Counted from the first letter of the stretch, positions 30,984 through 42,213 are shown. The stretch: 64,000 bases of DNA from Neofusicoccum parvum (GCA_020912385.1 CP087206.1:1736001-1800000); one strand, 5' to 3'. A program made the numbers and translations. The notes: generated by a model not told the origin, from the letters alone.

Positions 30984-31024
30984 ATCAATGGCATCTTTCG
31001 TCCGCACGAATGCGGTCCATTGAT
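30984..31024. repeat. nested inverted repeat
   Basis: The outer arms ATCAATGG (30984-30991) and CCATTGAT (31017-31024) are perfect. Inside, CCGCA and TGCGG form a second perfect stem around CGAA (31002-31015). It could be a transcript hairpin or the remains of a small inverted-repeat element. Confidence 0.6.
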
Positions 31025-31386
31025 TTCACGTATGTACAAAGCCAAAATCTATCTTTACAAAAAAAAAAAAATCGACGGAGAGCCTCCTTTAATGACCTTT
31101 CGGTAGTCTGGATCGTTTCAATTCATACCAGTTCATAACCCATAGAGACAGCCTTATCTATGTATATACAAGGCTCTCCAGCTCTCTATAGCCTTTCTTC
31201 TTTCTCCTTTCTTACCCAACCCTCTTATTTCTTTGCCTTTCCACCCAACCACCACCTAAGTCACCGTATTTACTCCCTTCCTCCTAAGCGTATCCCTCGC
31301 CGTCGTGACCTTCATTCCAATTCTGCACTCCAAATCAGCAAGCCCGTCCTCCAGACCCCACAACCGAGGGAAAAACGGAATCACAC

Positions 31387-33875
31387 TCACCGCGCATCCA
31401 GATCATACCCCTCCCCCCACCTCGCCACCCTCTCGACCCAGCTCCCACACTCCCTCAGCCTCTCCTCCCCCCTTTCGTCCCCGGCAACGACGTCACTCCC
31501 CCCATCCTGCCACAAGCACGCCGCCATCTCGTAGCAACCGGCCGGTAGCGTCCAGTTATCCTTGTTGCCGCCCTTGAACTGCGCCCACTCGTGGCACAGC
31601 ACCTCGGCCAGCAGGATCTCCTTGGCCTCGCGCACGCGGCCCAGATTGCGCAGCGCGGTGGCGCGCAGGAGGCTCCTGATGCAGCGCTCGTCGAGCGGCT
31701 CGTCGGCGGGCGGCGTGCTGCGGTCGAGGGCGTCGAGCGAGAGGGCGAGGTGGTCGGGGCGCATGCGCTTGTAGCCGTTCCAGAAGTAGACGACCTCCTC
31801 GATGGGCGACACGCCGACGGCGTCGACGATGCTGCCGGCGGCGCCGCGCTCGTCGTTCCACTTGGCCAGCTTGCGGTTGACGAAGACGTCGAACGGCAGC
31901 TGCCGCGCCATGAAGCGCTTCTTGCCCGTGTGCTGCGGCACCAGCGCCAGCAGCCGCTCCGCCTCGGCCTTGTTCTCCCGCGCGCCCGCCGCGTCGTCGG
32001 CCACGACCGCGATGCGGTACAGTTCGACGTGCGAACACGCCGCAATGTAGTAGTACAGCCCGTGGCTCCAATTGTTGAGCTTCACGCACTTCTGGAAGGC
32101 CTGCGCGCACTCGGCGTAGCGGTGCGCGTACATCAAGTCCAGGGCGCGCTCGAACCAGTGCAGCGCTTCGACCTGCTTGAGTGAGGAGGCGCTGGAGACG
32201 GCCAAGAGGTCGATGGCGGCTTCAAGCTTGCGCTCGCTGGCCAGCATGCGGGCTTCTTCCACCAGCCAGAGAGATGATTTCGGGTAGCGGGCCCGCATGT
32301 CGGCGAGGAGGCTGCGGCACTGCTCACGAGGATAGGAACCTTCTTGGCCAGCAGACGGGACGATATCGCAGAAGCCAAGCATGCCGTTGTAGTAGGAGAG
32401 GATGATGAGACCGGCGAGGCCGCCGTAGATGTTATCGAATTTGGTGGCTTGCCAAAGCATGGCTAGGCCACGATCACGATCACCCTTGAAGCCAACAATC
32501 TTAAGAAGAGTGGCAAAAGCGGGAGGGATCATGGAGATAATCAACATTAGCGTGCCATAGCACATGTTGGCACCGGAGTGGATGAAGATGTCAGTGGGGT
32601 CTCCGCCGAACAGTTCGGGGTCAGTCGATGGGAGGTCCGTGGAGAGATTTAGAGCATTGAGATTGTCGGGTAGTTCGGAGGGATCCTTTTCATCGGCCAC
32701 CGTTTTTGTATAGGGCGGAGGTGGCTGTGGTTTTCCGTTGAGTTCGAGATGTCCCGCATAGATCGGCGGCGTAGGCACACCCTCATGTTCCTCATCGGCA
32801 TCGAAAAACTCATCCTTCTCTGACAACGGCGTCTTGTCATCTCCAAAGTCGTTTTTCTCAACGGCAGCCAAATTGTTACTGCTCGTGGTGGCAGATGTAG
32901 CCTTCGAGCCGGAAGGTGTTACTGCTGCCATGCCCCCTTTTTCTATCGACTTCTCCGACTGAGACCTCACTGACGTCCGCGAGCTGTTAGCCACGCTTTT
33001 TCCCAGATTCGCCTTCTCCGCCTCCATGAGGGCATCCAGCGCAATAAAGGCTTTCCGCATTTTGTAAAATCCGCGTATGCTCTCCGTCAGGCTCTCGTTC
33101 AGCACGGCTACAATAGCCCCCATCAACTGCGACTGGGCAATGCAAGATGAAAACTCGGCACCGGCGGGGTAAATCGAGGATCGTGGGGCGTGGCGCTGGG
33201 CCTTTCGATGGTGTTCGGATGCGCTACTTTCGGCGTCGTTCAACATCTCGGAAGCTGTGTGAAGTTTGTTACTGAGTGAATGCTCTCTCCTTCTCCCCCA
33301 ATGGAGGCGAGTTTCGGAAACCCCGTCCTGGAGTGGCAGTATACCTTCTTTCATAATCTCCTGCTCAAATCCAAGGGTGGCCCGCATGAAGACGACGACC
33401 CCCTTCCCTAGCTAAATTGCACAGACGATATAAGCCAACATACCCCACCATTGTTGCTTCCCTTCTCTCTTTCAGGCAGCCACGGCTGCTACGCCAGGGT
33501 GTATGCGGTCTAAGGATGTACCTTGTGGAAGGGCGAAGCACCATCTCCAAGCAGCTTCTCGGCGGTATCGACGTCATCGTTCATGATATGCGACACAGCT
33601 ATACGCCCCGAACAAACATGCCCGTCCGCAGTTAGCGTCGCGCTCACACGTTCGGAAATTGCCGAATCCGGAAACATGCGGAGGAGAGATCTGACGAACC
33701 GCGCAAGGCAGCCTGGACTGGATGTGTCGCGTGCGCGCGTCAGCATGGATATCCAAAGGTATGAGAACGGCGGTTATGTTTTTCAAGTACGCTGTTGGGG
33801 CTCTTCCAGCGCGGTCAGCGACTGGGTCGAGCCATGGCCCTTCGCCTTCGATCCAAGCCAGGAGCCTAGAGGCAT
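31387..33875 (-). CDS. IML2: IML2-type inclusion body clearance / TPR protein, 734 aa
   Basis: Exons are 33875-33791, an 18-nt microexon 33717-33700, 33598-33522 and 33411-31387. The join gives the family-typical N-terminus SLTALEEPQQLQAALRAVSH, then IMNDDVDTAEKLL, SPFHKLGKGVVVFMRATLGF. The body matches the Iml2/TTC39 (DUF3808) family: LMGAIVAVLNESLTESIRGF, GANMCYGTLMLIISMIPPAF, LLKIVGFKGDRDRGLAMLW, then TPR-like helices with ALDLMYAHRYAECAQAF and LLRATALRNLGRVREAKEIL. A Ser/Glu-rich insert (about residues 200-310) separates the halves. In yeast Iml2 associates with lipid droplets and helps clear protein inclusions; relatives lie at the mitochondrial outer membrane. The start is the first ATG in a GCCGCCACC context. 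The microexon is supported by phase and conserved residues, not by transcripts. Confidence 0.92.
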
Positions 33876-34493
33876 GGTGGCGGCTGTAGTGGTAGGCAGG
33901 TAGCGCGGTGTTCGGGTTCGTGATTCGTATTGTTCCTCCCGTCGTCCGTCCGGCAGGACCCTCTATGCACAGTCACTTCACGGCGGGAGCAGTGAGATCA
34001 GTAGGCGGGCGGGCGTGGTCGAGGGCGCGGCTACAAAAGATTCGAGAAGAGCGCGCGACATGAATGGGCGCTGGGGGCAGGGGAGAAGCGAGAGGGGCGG
34101 ACGGCGGGGAGGAGGTGAGGGGCGGAAGGAGGAGGGAGACAAAGATGACAGCGGCATCGAGCGGCGAGCGTTAAGGACAGGGCTGCTTAGCTGCAGCAGG
34201 CAGTGCGCACACATCCGGTCGGTTGCAATGCGGCGCGCCTTCGATGACATCGCCGCCCGCCGCCCGCGCGCCGGCATCCCTGCCATGATGCCTGGCCTTG
34301 GCGTGCCTGACGCCGACAGCTCGCCGACAGCTCGCCGCAGCTCTCAACCCACACGTCTGCTGCTGCACCACCGCCGCATCCACCCCCCGCCATCGCCGCC
34401 TCCATCGCGCTCCGCCAGCCTCCCTCTGCCTCGGCCGACACGTCTCCCTGCCCAGCTCCGACCCCGCCGCAACCGCAGCCGTCACCCACCACC
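33876..34493. other. divergent promoter, IML2 / SEM1
   Basis: This bidirectional spacer lies between the IML2 start and the SEM1 start. It is GC-rich to the right with a C-rich leader before SEM1. No gene was seen. Confidence 0.5.
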
Positions 34494-35085
34494 ATGTCCG
34501 CACCAGCACCAGGCGACGTGAACACCAAGAAGGCCGTCGACGACGCCTCCAACGAACCCAAGGACCAGCAGAAGCCCGCTGCCGCGCTGGAGGAGGATGA
34601 CGAGTTCGAGGACTTCCCGGTCGAAGGTAAGCGCCGCCACATCTCGCCAGCAGCCACGCCGGCGGCACGCATCCGCCCTCCCACCACCACACAACGGACG
34701 CGCACGCACAGCATACGCGCAGCATCTCCGTGTCCGATCCGGGGGCCTGCCCCCATCCTCCCGTGACCGCTGCCCCTTCCACACGCCCCCAACCGTCACG
34801 CCCCGCCTCGCCCGCCCGCGGCGGCGGCCAGCTCTCGCGGAAGCAGAAGCCTCGCAACGAACGCCCGCTAACGCGCAGTGCCGCAGACTGGGAACAGGAA
34901 GACACCGAGCTGCCGGCCTCGAACACGCACCTGTGGGAGGAGAGCTGGGACGACGACGACACGAGCGAGGATTTCTCCGCCCAGTTGAAGTAAGCCGAGC
35001 TTACCCAGTCTTCCGTGCGGAACGTGTTGCTGACGTCGGGTGTTACAGGGAGGAGCTCAAGAAAGTCGAGTCGAAGCGCGGTTGA
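34494..35085 (+). CDS. SEM1: 26S proteasome lid subunit Sem1/Dss1
   Basis: Exons are 34494-34626, 34887-34989 and 35049-35085 (donors GTAAGC twice; acceptors CCGCAG and TTACAG), 90 aa, the usual size. The two acidic-aromatic segments of Sem1/Dss1 are present: LEEDDEFEDFPVEDWEQED, and LWEESWDDDDTSEDFSAQL followed by the C-terminal helix KEELKKVESK. Sem1 is an intrinsically disordered subunit that tethers Rpn3 and Rpn7 in the proteasome lid, also belongs to the TREX-2 mRNA export complex, and in BRCA2-bearing organisms binds BRCA2/Brh2 to regulate Rad51. RAD51 itself is 8 kb away here. The 260-nt first intron is long for this window. Confidence 0.95.
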
Positions 35086-35585
35086 GACTCCGGACATGGG
35101 ACGAACGCGTGGACGACGAATGAACAGACGACGATGGAAAGATCACCGCGCGATGGGGAGAGGATAAGCGTTCAGCGTGAAGGAAAGAAGGATTTATGGC
35201 GTTTAAATCGGAGCATAACATCAGGCATCATCACGGCATCATGTCTGTTTTTGCCAGCAGACTACTGGTGGAAGAACTAGTGATTGAGCAATATGGTCTA
35301 CAATGAACTTTTAGACGAAGCACAATAACTCCGGACGCCAATTGATCACTGTCATTCGTCACCGTTAAAAATCGAAAGACAAGCAATTTCAAATCACTCC
35401 ACACTGCAGGCAAAGAGGCTACTCATGAAAAAAAAAAGTTTCAAGATATCTTATTGTCATCATTTACATTAAAAAAATTTGGGATTTTCTTCTTCCCTTC
35501 AGAGCCTGGATTCGCTCCCTTTATTTTTATGCCATCCAGAATCAGATTGCCGGCGCTCGGCCAAGCTTCATTACACAGAGTAAGT
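35086..35585. other. convergent 3' ends of SEM1 and PGK
   Basis: 3'UTR space; AT-richer near 35190-35580. No gene was found. Confidence 0.6.
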
Positions 35586-36949
35586 TTACTTACTCGACAG
35601 AGCAACGACACCAGGCAGGGCCTTGCCCTCCAGCAGCTCCAGGGACGCACCACCGCCGGTCGAGACGTGGCTGAGCTTGTCCTCGACGCCGTACTTGGCG
35701 GCAACGGTGGCAGTGTCACCACCGCCGATGATGACGATCTTGCCGGACTGGGCGGCGGCGACGGCCTTGTCGAGCGTAGCCTTGGTGCCGCTGGCGAACT
35801 TCTCGAACTCGAAGACACCGGCGGGGCCGTTCCAGAGGATGGTCTTTGCCTCGTCGATGGCCTCGTTGTAGAGCTTGATCGACTTCTCGCCGCAGTCCAG
35901 ACCCATCCAGCCGTCGGGGATGCCCTCCGAGTCGGTGGCGTAGCCGGTGGCGGCATCCTTGTCGAACTTGTCGGCGGTGATGAAGTCAACGGGCAGGACG
36001 AACTTGACGTTGTTCTTCTTGGCCTTCTCGATGAGGTTGGGGACGGTCTTCGCGCCGGCCTCGTCGAACAGCGAGTTGCCAATCTTCATGTTCTCAAGCG
36101 TCTTCTTGAAGGTGAAGGCCATGCCACCGCAGATGACAATGGTGTTGACCTTGTCGAGCAGGTTGTCGATGAGCTGGATCTTGTCCGAAACCTTGGCACC
36201 ACCGAGGATGGCAAGGAACGGGCGCTGCGGGCTCTCGAGAGCCTTGGCGAAGTACTCGAGCTCCTTCTTCATGAGGAAGCCAGCAGCCTTCTGGGGGAGC
36301 TGGACACCGACCATGGAGCTGTGGGCACGGTGGGCAGTTCCGAAGGCATCGTCTGCATCGACATTAGCTGACGTGGCCGTATACCCTCTCTGCGTCGAAC
36401 TTACTGATGTAAATGTCACCGAGCTTGGTGAGGCCCTTCCTGAACTCCTCAACGGCGGCGGGGTCGGCCTTGACCTTCTTGCCGTTCTCATCCTTGTGGC
36501 TGCCCTCCTCCTCGGCGTGGAAACGCAGGTTCTCCAGCAGGATGATCTGGCCATCGGTAGCCTTGTTGACGGTCTCCTCGGCCTCGGGGCCGACGCAGTC
36601 GCTGGTGAAAGCGACGTTGCGGCCCAGAAGCTTCTCGAGCTCGCCGACAACCGGCTTAAGGCTGTACTTCTCGTTCCTCTTGCCGTCGGGACGACCCAAG
36701 TGGGACATCAGGATGACAGCCTTGGCGCCATTGTCGAGGGCGTACTTGATGGTGGGCAGGGCACCGACGATACGCTGGTTGTTGGTGATCTTCTTGTCCG
36801 AGTCGAGGGGGACGTTGAAGTCGACCTGCACTTGGCATTAGCTGCTGAACTTGCGATATGTTATAATGTTCGAGGAGACATACGCGAATCAGGACACGCT
36901 TGCCCTTGAGGTCGACATCGGTGATGGCGAGCTTGCTGGAGAGGGACAT
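35586..36949 (-). CDS. PGK1: phosphoglycerate kinase
   Basis: Exons are 36949-36884, 36825-36405 and 36352-35586 (donors GTATGT and GTAAGT), 417 aa, the canonical length. Family blocks are all present: [20 protein letters not shown] beginning at residue 23, [57 protein letters not shown], the hinge and nucleotide site in GLDCGEKS and [13 protein letters not shown], and [13 protein letters not shown] ... [14 protein letters not shown]. It converts 1,3-bisphosphoglycerate and ADP to 3-phosphoglycerate and ATP in cytosolic glycolysis. Codon use is strongly biased to C/G-ending codons, as for a highly expressed gene. A probable 257-nt 5'UTR intron lies just upstream. Confidence 0.98.
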
Positions 36950-36967
36950 GGTGGGGCTTTTTGGAGT

Positions 36968-37224
36968 CTGCACAAAGAGTCAGCGGCGCCGTTGGTGGCA
37001 AGCGGTGCCATTGCAAGCAACTGGCGTCGTGTCTGAAGACGCTGGAGATGACTGTGTGCACAGTGCGATCATGTTGCTGTTGCTCAACGCCCCGGCGTGA
37101 GGGGCGGTTAAGGCGCCGATGGAGGGGCAGCTACGGCGATCGCACGAGCAGCACAGCTCCCCAAGACGTCGCGAACACCAGCACGCAGTAGCCCGCAATG
37201 GCTTGACGAGCGGGTCAGACGTAC
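36968..37224 (-). other. probable 5'UTR intron of PGK
   Basis: On the gene strand a GTACGT donor (after GATACCCAG) and a TTTGTGCAG acceptor 18 nt before the PGK ATG would remove 257 nt that contain several out-of-frame ATGs. Leader introns are common in highly expressed fungal genes. There is no transcript evidence here. Confidence 0.5.
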
Positions 37225-39343
37225 CTGGGTATCTTGGTCGAGGGGTGGAGTGTTGTTGGGAGGTTGGCAGAGGATGGCGCGCAGCTCAATGTTTTCTGGA
37301 CCGGCGCGGGGTCTTAAATGTGGTGGGGCAGTGGCAGGCTGACTGACGTTTTGCGATTTGACATAGCACCACCAGCCCCAGCACTGGCCTCCCCTGCTCG
37401 GTCTCTCGCGACCAGCAGCCCAGGCACAACATAATCTTTCGAGATAACACTGAAATCGGCTGACTTGCCCCTCCCACCCGTCTCAGCCAGCTCTCCACCC
37501 TGCACTCTCAATACTAAAAACACCGCAGCCTCGCCGCCGTGCTGAGGCCTGAAGGCGTCTCCTGCCATGCCCGTCAACACCCGACCACCTGCAGCTCGCA
37601 CATCCGCCGCGCCGCAATCCCAGTAGCGTGACAACCCGGCATCCCGAGCGTCCCGGACGGCCGACTCCTTCACCTGAGGAGAACAATAAAGCCCTCATCG
37701 TCCGTCCGCCGTCGTATCGTGCTTATCTTGCCTCGCCTCGATTCGCCTCCCTTCCGCGTCACCCTGATGTCCTACGCTCCTCCATCATGAATGAAACCTC
37801 AGCGGCCGCGGAGCCTCGCCAACGGTGAGTTGTCCGCCCTGCAAGCGATCGTTGCATGCAAGAGATCTCCGATTCCCCATGCGGCGCAAGGCGTGTGGAA
37901 AGAGGTGGCCGGTAGCGGAGCGCTTTAGTGGGCTGTCACCTCATTCGGGCCGGTGCTGAAGAAGGATGCCGCGGCAATGACGTTTCGGCTGCCTTCCGCA
38001 CGGGTGATGAACCTTCGCGTACACACTTTAGATGGGTCCTGAAGGGGCTTTGTACGCTGATGAGCGCAGGGACTTCATGCGCCTTCGCATTTTTCTCGAC
38101 CACGGAGAGACCGCCCTCCGATCACGTGGATGTGTCGGGTCACCACTCAATCGCCTTGTGTCCTTGATCCCATCACCATTGAGCACAAGACCAGCATTAC
38201 GACTGGCGAGCGAAGAGTCCAGGTGCTTGCAGTGAGTTGTTGGACATGCCGTCACGAATGACAAGGGCAACAGAAATTGAAATTGCGTAATTACCGAGCG
38301 GAGAACACAATGCATTGAGAAAACAGCGAAATATTCTCTACGTATTTCTCAAATTAACCGCTGGACTCATAGAAAAGTTGTGTTTCCAGAGCATGGTGGA
38401 GGGAGACGTTGCATGAGATACCCTGGCCTACGGGATAGAAAAGTCCTAGGGGCCGTACGGAAGAGGACAAGGTGTGGATGTGAGAACAAGTGAGCGGAAA
38501 GTTGGAGACAAGAAGTCAAGAACGAATAAATCCAAAAATTCCCATGTCTTACGAGCATATCAACCACCAGAGATCAGCCCGGTAGTGTTTCAAAAGGCTG
38601 CTCAGCATTGACTAATCCATCACGAGGAGTCACCCCATCACTAGTAAGTCTACAATTATTTCACTCCTAAACATTTTTCTTTTATTTCTTTTCTTAATGT
38701 GGAGCCATGCAAGTAGCAGTTCAGTTAACGGCTTTGCAGCAGATGGCTTGTTTTTGGAAAGCCAATCTGTTGTACTTGATAAATTAACTATGCTCGGCTA
38801 CCCTCTTCCTACAAGATGCTCTTGGATATGGACCAATCTGAGAAGAAAAGACACGGAAAAAATGAGTTGCACAGGTGGAAAGCCAAAACATACACCCAAA
38901 TTCCACCGAGACATGAGAAACGGCTTAACCGATCCACTCGGTATGACCACCTCAAGAGATAACTTCTCCAAGCACCGTAATCATTTGCAACCAGTATCAG
39001 CAGGCTTATTTATTTCTATCCCTTTCAACATGACATCTTCGTCGAACAAGGGGGAAAACTGGAGGACGCCCGACAGTCGGATTAGACATTTTGTCTCAAT
39101 ACGAATCGTCGTCCCAATCCAAAATGATGCACTCGGGACTCGGCGTTTGATCTGATCTTGTCCGCTCACCACAAGCTCTACACTCCGTTCTTGCCGCTAT
39201 TGTACTTATCCATCCATCTGCACGCAAACAACAATATCAGCAGTGAGCCCAGAGGAAAAAAAAAAGGGAACGCCAGCACTCTCACCACCATCTGAGTCTC
39301 CCGTGTCTTGCACCACCAATCCCAACTGGCTCTCTTGCAATAC
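37225..39343. other. PGK promoter and gene-poor stretch
   Basis: The left part (to about 37700) is the PGK promoter. An ATG at 37788 followed by a GTGAGT donor at 37829 could start a plus-strand gene, but I cannot assemble later exons. From 38300 to 39340 the DNA is AT-richer with no supported gene. Confidence 0.4.
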
Positions 39344-39720
39344 TCATACAATAGTCTCTCTGCCTGTCTTTGCATCAGCATCTTCACCTGCACCCTCGTC
39401 ACCAACAGGGAAAGAGGAGGAGAAAGACAGTCGAATAGGGGAGAGGTCCTTACACGATCCTCTTTGGCATCTCTCCTTTTTACGAACGGTTGAGGATCAT
39501 TCACGCGACCTCCGTCCACAACGCCCAGGTCAACAGGGTTCGGGCGCTTCGCGACAACGGAGTAGCCGTCATAGGCGTCACGGACAGCACTAGAGATGGG
39601 TTAGTCGAGCGGGCGCTTGATTGAGGGGGTGGCGCACTTGGTGCCTGTGGGGAGCCCGGAGGTGGGGAGAGCAGTAGCGACGGCCACAAGGGAGAGGATG
39701 ATAGAGTCGAGGACGCGCAT
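39344..39720 (-). CDS. candidate small secreted protein, 89 aa
   Basis: The exon model is 39720-39638, 39589-39454 and 39394-39344 (donors GTGCGC and GTAAGG; acceptors CTCTAG and GACGAG). The first exon encodes a convincing signal peptide, MRVLDSIILSLVAVATA, with cleavage likely before LPTSG. The mature part has no cysteine, contains dibasic sites suitable for Kex2 processing (VAKR at residues 40-43, VKRR at 64-67), and a charged Asp/Glu/Arg tail. CTAAC occurs just before the first acceptor, which supports that intron; unspliced, the frame stops after 39 aa, still a secreted peptide. A TATAAA box sits at 39804-39809. It has no recognised family; a peptide precursor or effector-like protein is possible. 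The third exon is the least certain. Confidence 0.5.
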
Positions 39721-39803
39721 TGTGGGCTGCGATAGGATGCGAATCTGGAAGTCTAGAGATTAGGTAGAGAGAAGATGTAGAGGAGATGCGAGGTGCGCGG
39801 CTC

Positions 39804-39809
39804 TTTATA
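39804..39809 (-). promoter_or_regulatory. TATAAA box of the small secreted protein gene
   Basis: TATAAA on the minus strand (AAAGTATAAAGAG context), 84 nt before the ATG at 39720, followed by a CT-rich leader. Confidence 0.55.
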
Positions 39810-39983
39810 CTTTGCCTTCGGAGAGCTATGTTAGTTTCTTAACGTTTCTGTGAGCCAGGGCCATTTTGAACCAGGGTTTGGAGATTGTTGATGACGAAAG
39901 AATACATCAGTTGCAATATAGAGCTGACTACCCACAGCAGGAGGATGTTGAGGTCAGAAGACGAAACTTCGAACCGACCTGGC

Positions 39984-42033
39984 TCACAACTTTCCCCGCT
40001 CCAAGAACCGCACCGGCAGGTCTACGTGCCGCGCTCGAAGAAACTCGGCCACATTCTTCCCCAGCACGTCATACGACCCTGAGCAGCTTACGCCACGGTC
40101 GAGATGGTCGTGAAGTAGGAAATGCACAGCGCGCAGGTTCGGAAGCTCGAAACGATCCTGACAAAATAGTTCTCAGCACAACCAGAAAAGAAATGACCAG
40201 GTAAGTAGTACTCACAATCGGCTTTCCTTTGAACTCCTCCGCCAACAACTCCTCCACCTTGACTACACTCATCAGGTTCCGCAACCAATCCCACTCGTCC
40301 TGATGGCGCACCCAGAACCCGACGTTGCAGTCGCTACCCTTATCCCCGCTGCGTGCATGCACTAACCAGCCCAACGGGCCCCTAACCGTCTTCCCCAACG
40401 GCGCTGGATCCACCGTACAGCCGCTCGTCGCCGCCTGGCTCGGCTGCCTCTTCTCCCACACCTTCGTCCGCGGCGGCGGCGGAACATCAACCGTCTCGCC
40501 CGTCCACGGCAGGTGGGCGCGGTGGCGCACGTCCGCCTGCGGCAGCAGGGTGACGTAGTACTCGTAGATGGGGCGCGGGAACCCCATGCGCATGTCGAGG
40601 TGGGGCGTGGCGCCGGGGTAGCCCTCCATGATGGGGTCGGTGCAGGGGCGGATGAAGTTCTGGGGCGCCAGCACCTCGGCCGTGGGCGCCTGCGCCAGCA
40701 CGCGGAAGTCGACGGTGGCCGCGTTCTGGCTGGTCGGGTCGTCGGGCGCCGAGCCGTTGAGCGTGAAGCTGAGCTTGGAGAAGCCGGCCAGGTGCGCGCG
40801 CAGGAGCCGCCGGATCTGCGCTTCCATCATGCGCGCTTTGGCCGCGATGTCCAGCCCGACCATAAACCAGTGCACTTCGGCCTGGAAGCCGCCGCGGGCG
40901 GTGAGCCCGACTTTGGTGGTTGGCGGCGGCGGGCCGGAGCGCACGCCGTGCAGGGCGACGCGGTCGGTCGAGAGCTGCTCGAACCAGAGCTGGTCGAGGA
41001 TGGCGGTCACGTCCGAGTTGAAGTACCATGGGCCCTGGATCTCGTAGAGGAGCTGCGAGGCGCAGGTGTGGATGGAGACTTCGCCGCCGGAGCCTTGACT
41101 CTTGGTGATGACGACGGAGCCGGTGGAGGAGATTTCGGCGATGGGGTAGCCGATGTCGTCCCAACCCTTGTCCTCGAGGGTTTTGAAGCCGGTGAAGTTG
41201 CCGCCACAGACGTAGTTGGAGCACTCGATCAGGTGGCCGGCGACGAAGGCGTTGGCGAGCTGGTCAAGGTCTGACCGCTGCCAATTGTGCCACCAGTAGG
41301 CAGCGCCAATGACAGGGGAAGCGTCAGATACTCGTCCGCAGACGACAATATCTGTTGAGATCAGCACAGTGCTGATAGGTTACCAGCGGGGACAGACCTG
41401 CGCCTTTCGCGAAAGCCGCTGCGATTCCCAGACCCCCTAGATAGGCTTGAGCGTATACCGATTTGAACTTCCATTCTTTGAGAGTTTCGCCGGTGCAAAC
41501 ATTCTCGAACTGGGATTGACCCGCTTCTAGAGCTTTGTGAACCGCTGGCAAGACTTCATCGCCTGAGATCCAAGCCACCTTTAAATCCAAACTTTTGTCT
41601 TTCACCAGCTTCGTCACCACCTGGCACAGCTTCTCCGTATCCGAGGCTCCAGCGTTGGCAGCTAGCTTTATTTTGTGCTTGGCTAGGTCTGGTAGCGCAG
41701 GTTCGAGCGCCTCGAGAAAGCTGAGCTCATAAGCATCTCCGGCGGCTGAATTGAGAATGTTGGCATTCAGTTGGTACAAACAGAAGAACGCGGACTAGTT
41801 GCGTACCGTCAGACTTCATAGCGCCGCGGGATGTCATGTTGGCTTCGGACATCCAATCCCCGATTATGACGTCAATAGGGTCGGATGTGCAGTTGGCCGC
41901 GAATGCGCGAATGGCATCGCGGCGGTCGGCAGTGGAGCCGGAGCATCCTGTCGCCAGTTCAGTATGGAGTGCGCAATACGTGGCCCATTGACAGTAACGT
42001 ACCTCCGATTCGAACTGGTCGGTCTCCAGGCAT
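39984..42033 (-). CDS. AtuA/DUF1446 family protein, 609 aa
   Basis: Exons are 42033-42003, 41947-41807, 41745-41398, 41351-40216 and 40157-39984, phases all consistent. The N-terminal DUF1446 domain shows RPVRIGGCSGSTADRRDAIR, VIIGDWMSEANM, KLAANAGASDTEKLCQVV, KGADIVVCGRVSDASPVIGA and HLIECSNYVCGGNFTGF; the C-terminal AtuA-like ferredoxin-fold region shows LGWLVHARSGDKGSDCNVGFW and HFLLHDHLDRGVS. Bacterial AtuA belongs to the acyclic terpene (citronellol/geranyl-CoA) and leucine-related degradation cluster, but its exact reaction is not firmly established, and fungal members are uncharacterised. The C-terminus is GKL, close to but not a canonical PTS1. The 31-nt first exon is supported by the family-typical RIGG junction. 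A CCTCGG site lies 175 nt upstream. Confidence 0.93.
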
Positions 42034-42207
42034 AATTTTGAGTGGTTAAATGAGAAATTCACACTTGAGAAACAGAATAGATTTAGGCACCAAAGAAGCG
42101 TAGGTAGATTGAATGATATGCGTCAGAAGCGGGGGTGTTTTGATAAAGAAGCCATGCCGGGTGCCGAACATCTGATCCTCCTCGCTTCCCCACTGCTAGA
42201 GCAGTGT

Positions 42208-42213
42208 CCGAGG
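42208..42213 (-). promoter_or_regulatory. CCTCGG element upstream of the AtuA gene
   Basis: The plus strand reads CCGAGG; on the gene strand it is CCTCGG, 175 nt before the ATG. It is the same hexamer and the same distance as the proximal site of the peroxisomal acyl-CoA dehydrogenase gene. A single hexamer may be chance. Confidence 0.35.

Larger units (their letters stand above)
30074..31386. other. accessory gap with gene relic and inverted repeat
   Basis: It holds a decayed fragment of the tandem family (30465-30552), a nested inverted repeat (30984-31024), a poly-A run near 31060, and the 3'UTR of the IML2 gene at the right end. No intact gene is supported. Confidence 0.5.

Noticed and set aside
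37788..38235. Possible plus-strand gene starting at ATG 37788 with a GTGAGT donor at 37829
   Set aside because: The only downstream acceptors give short frames with no conserved features and no agreed third exon.
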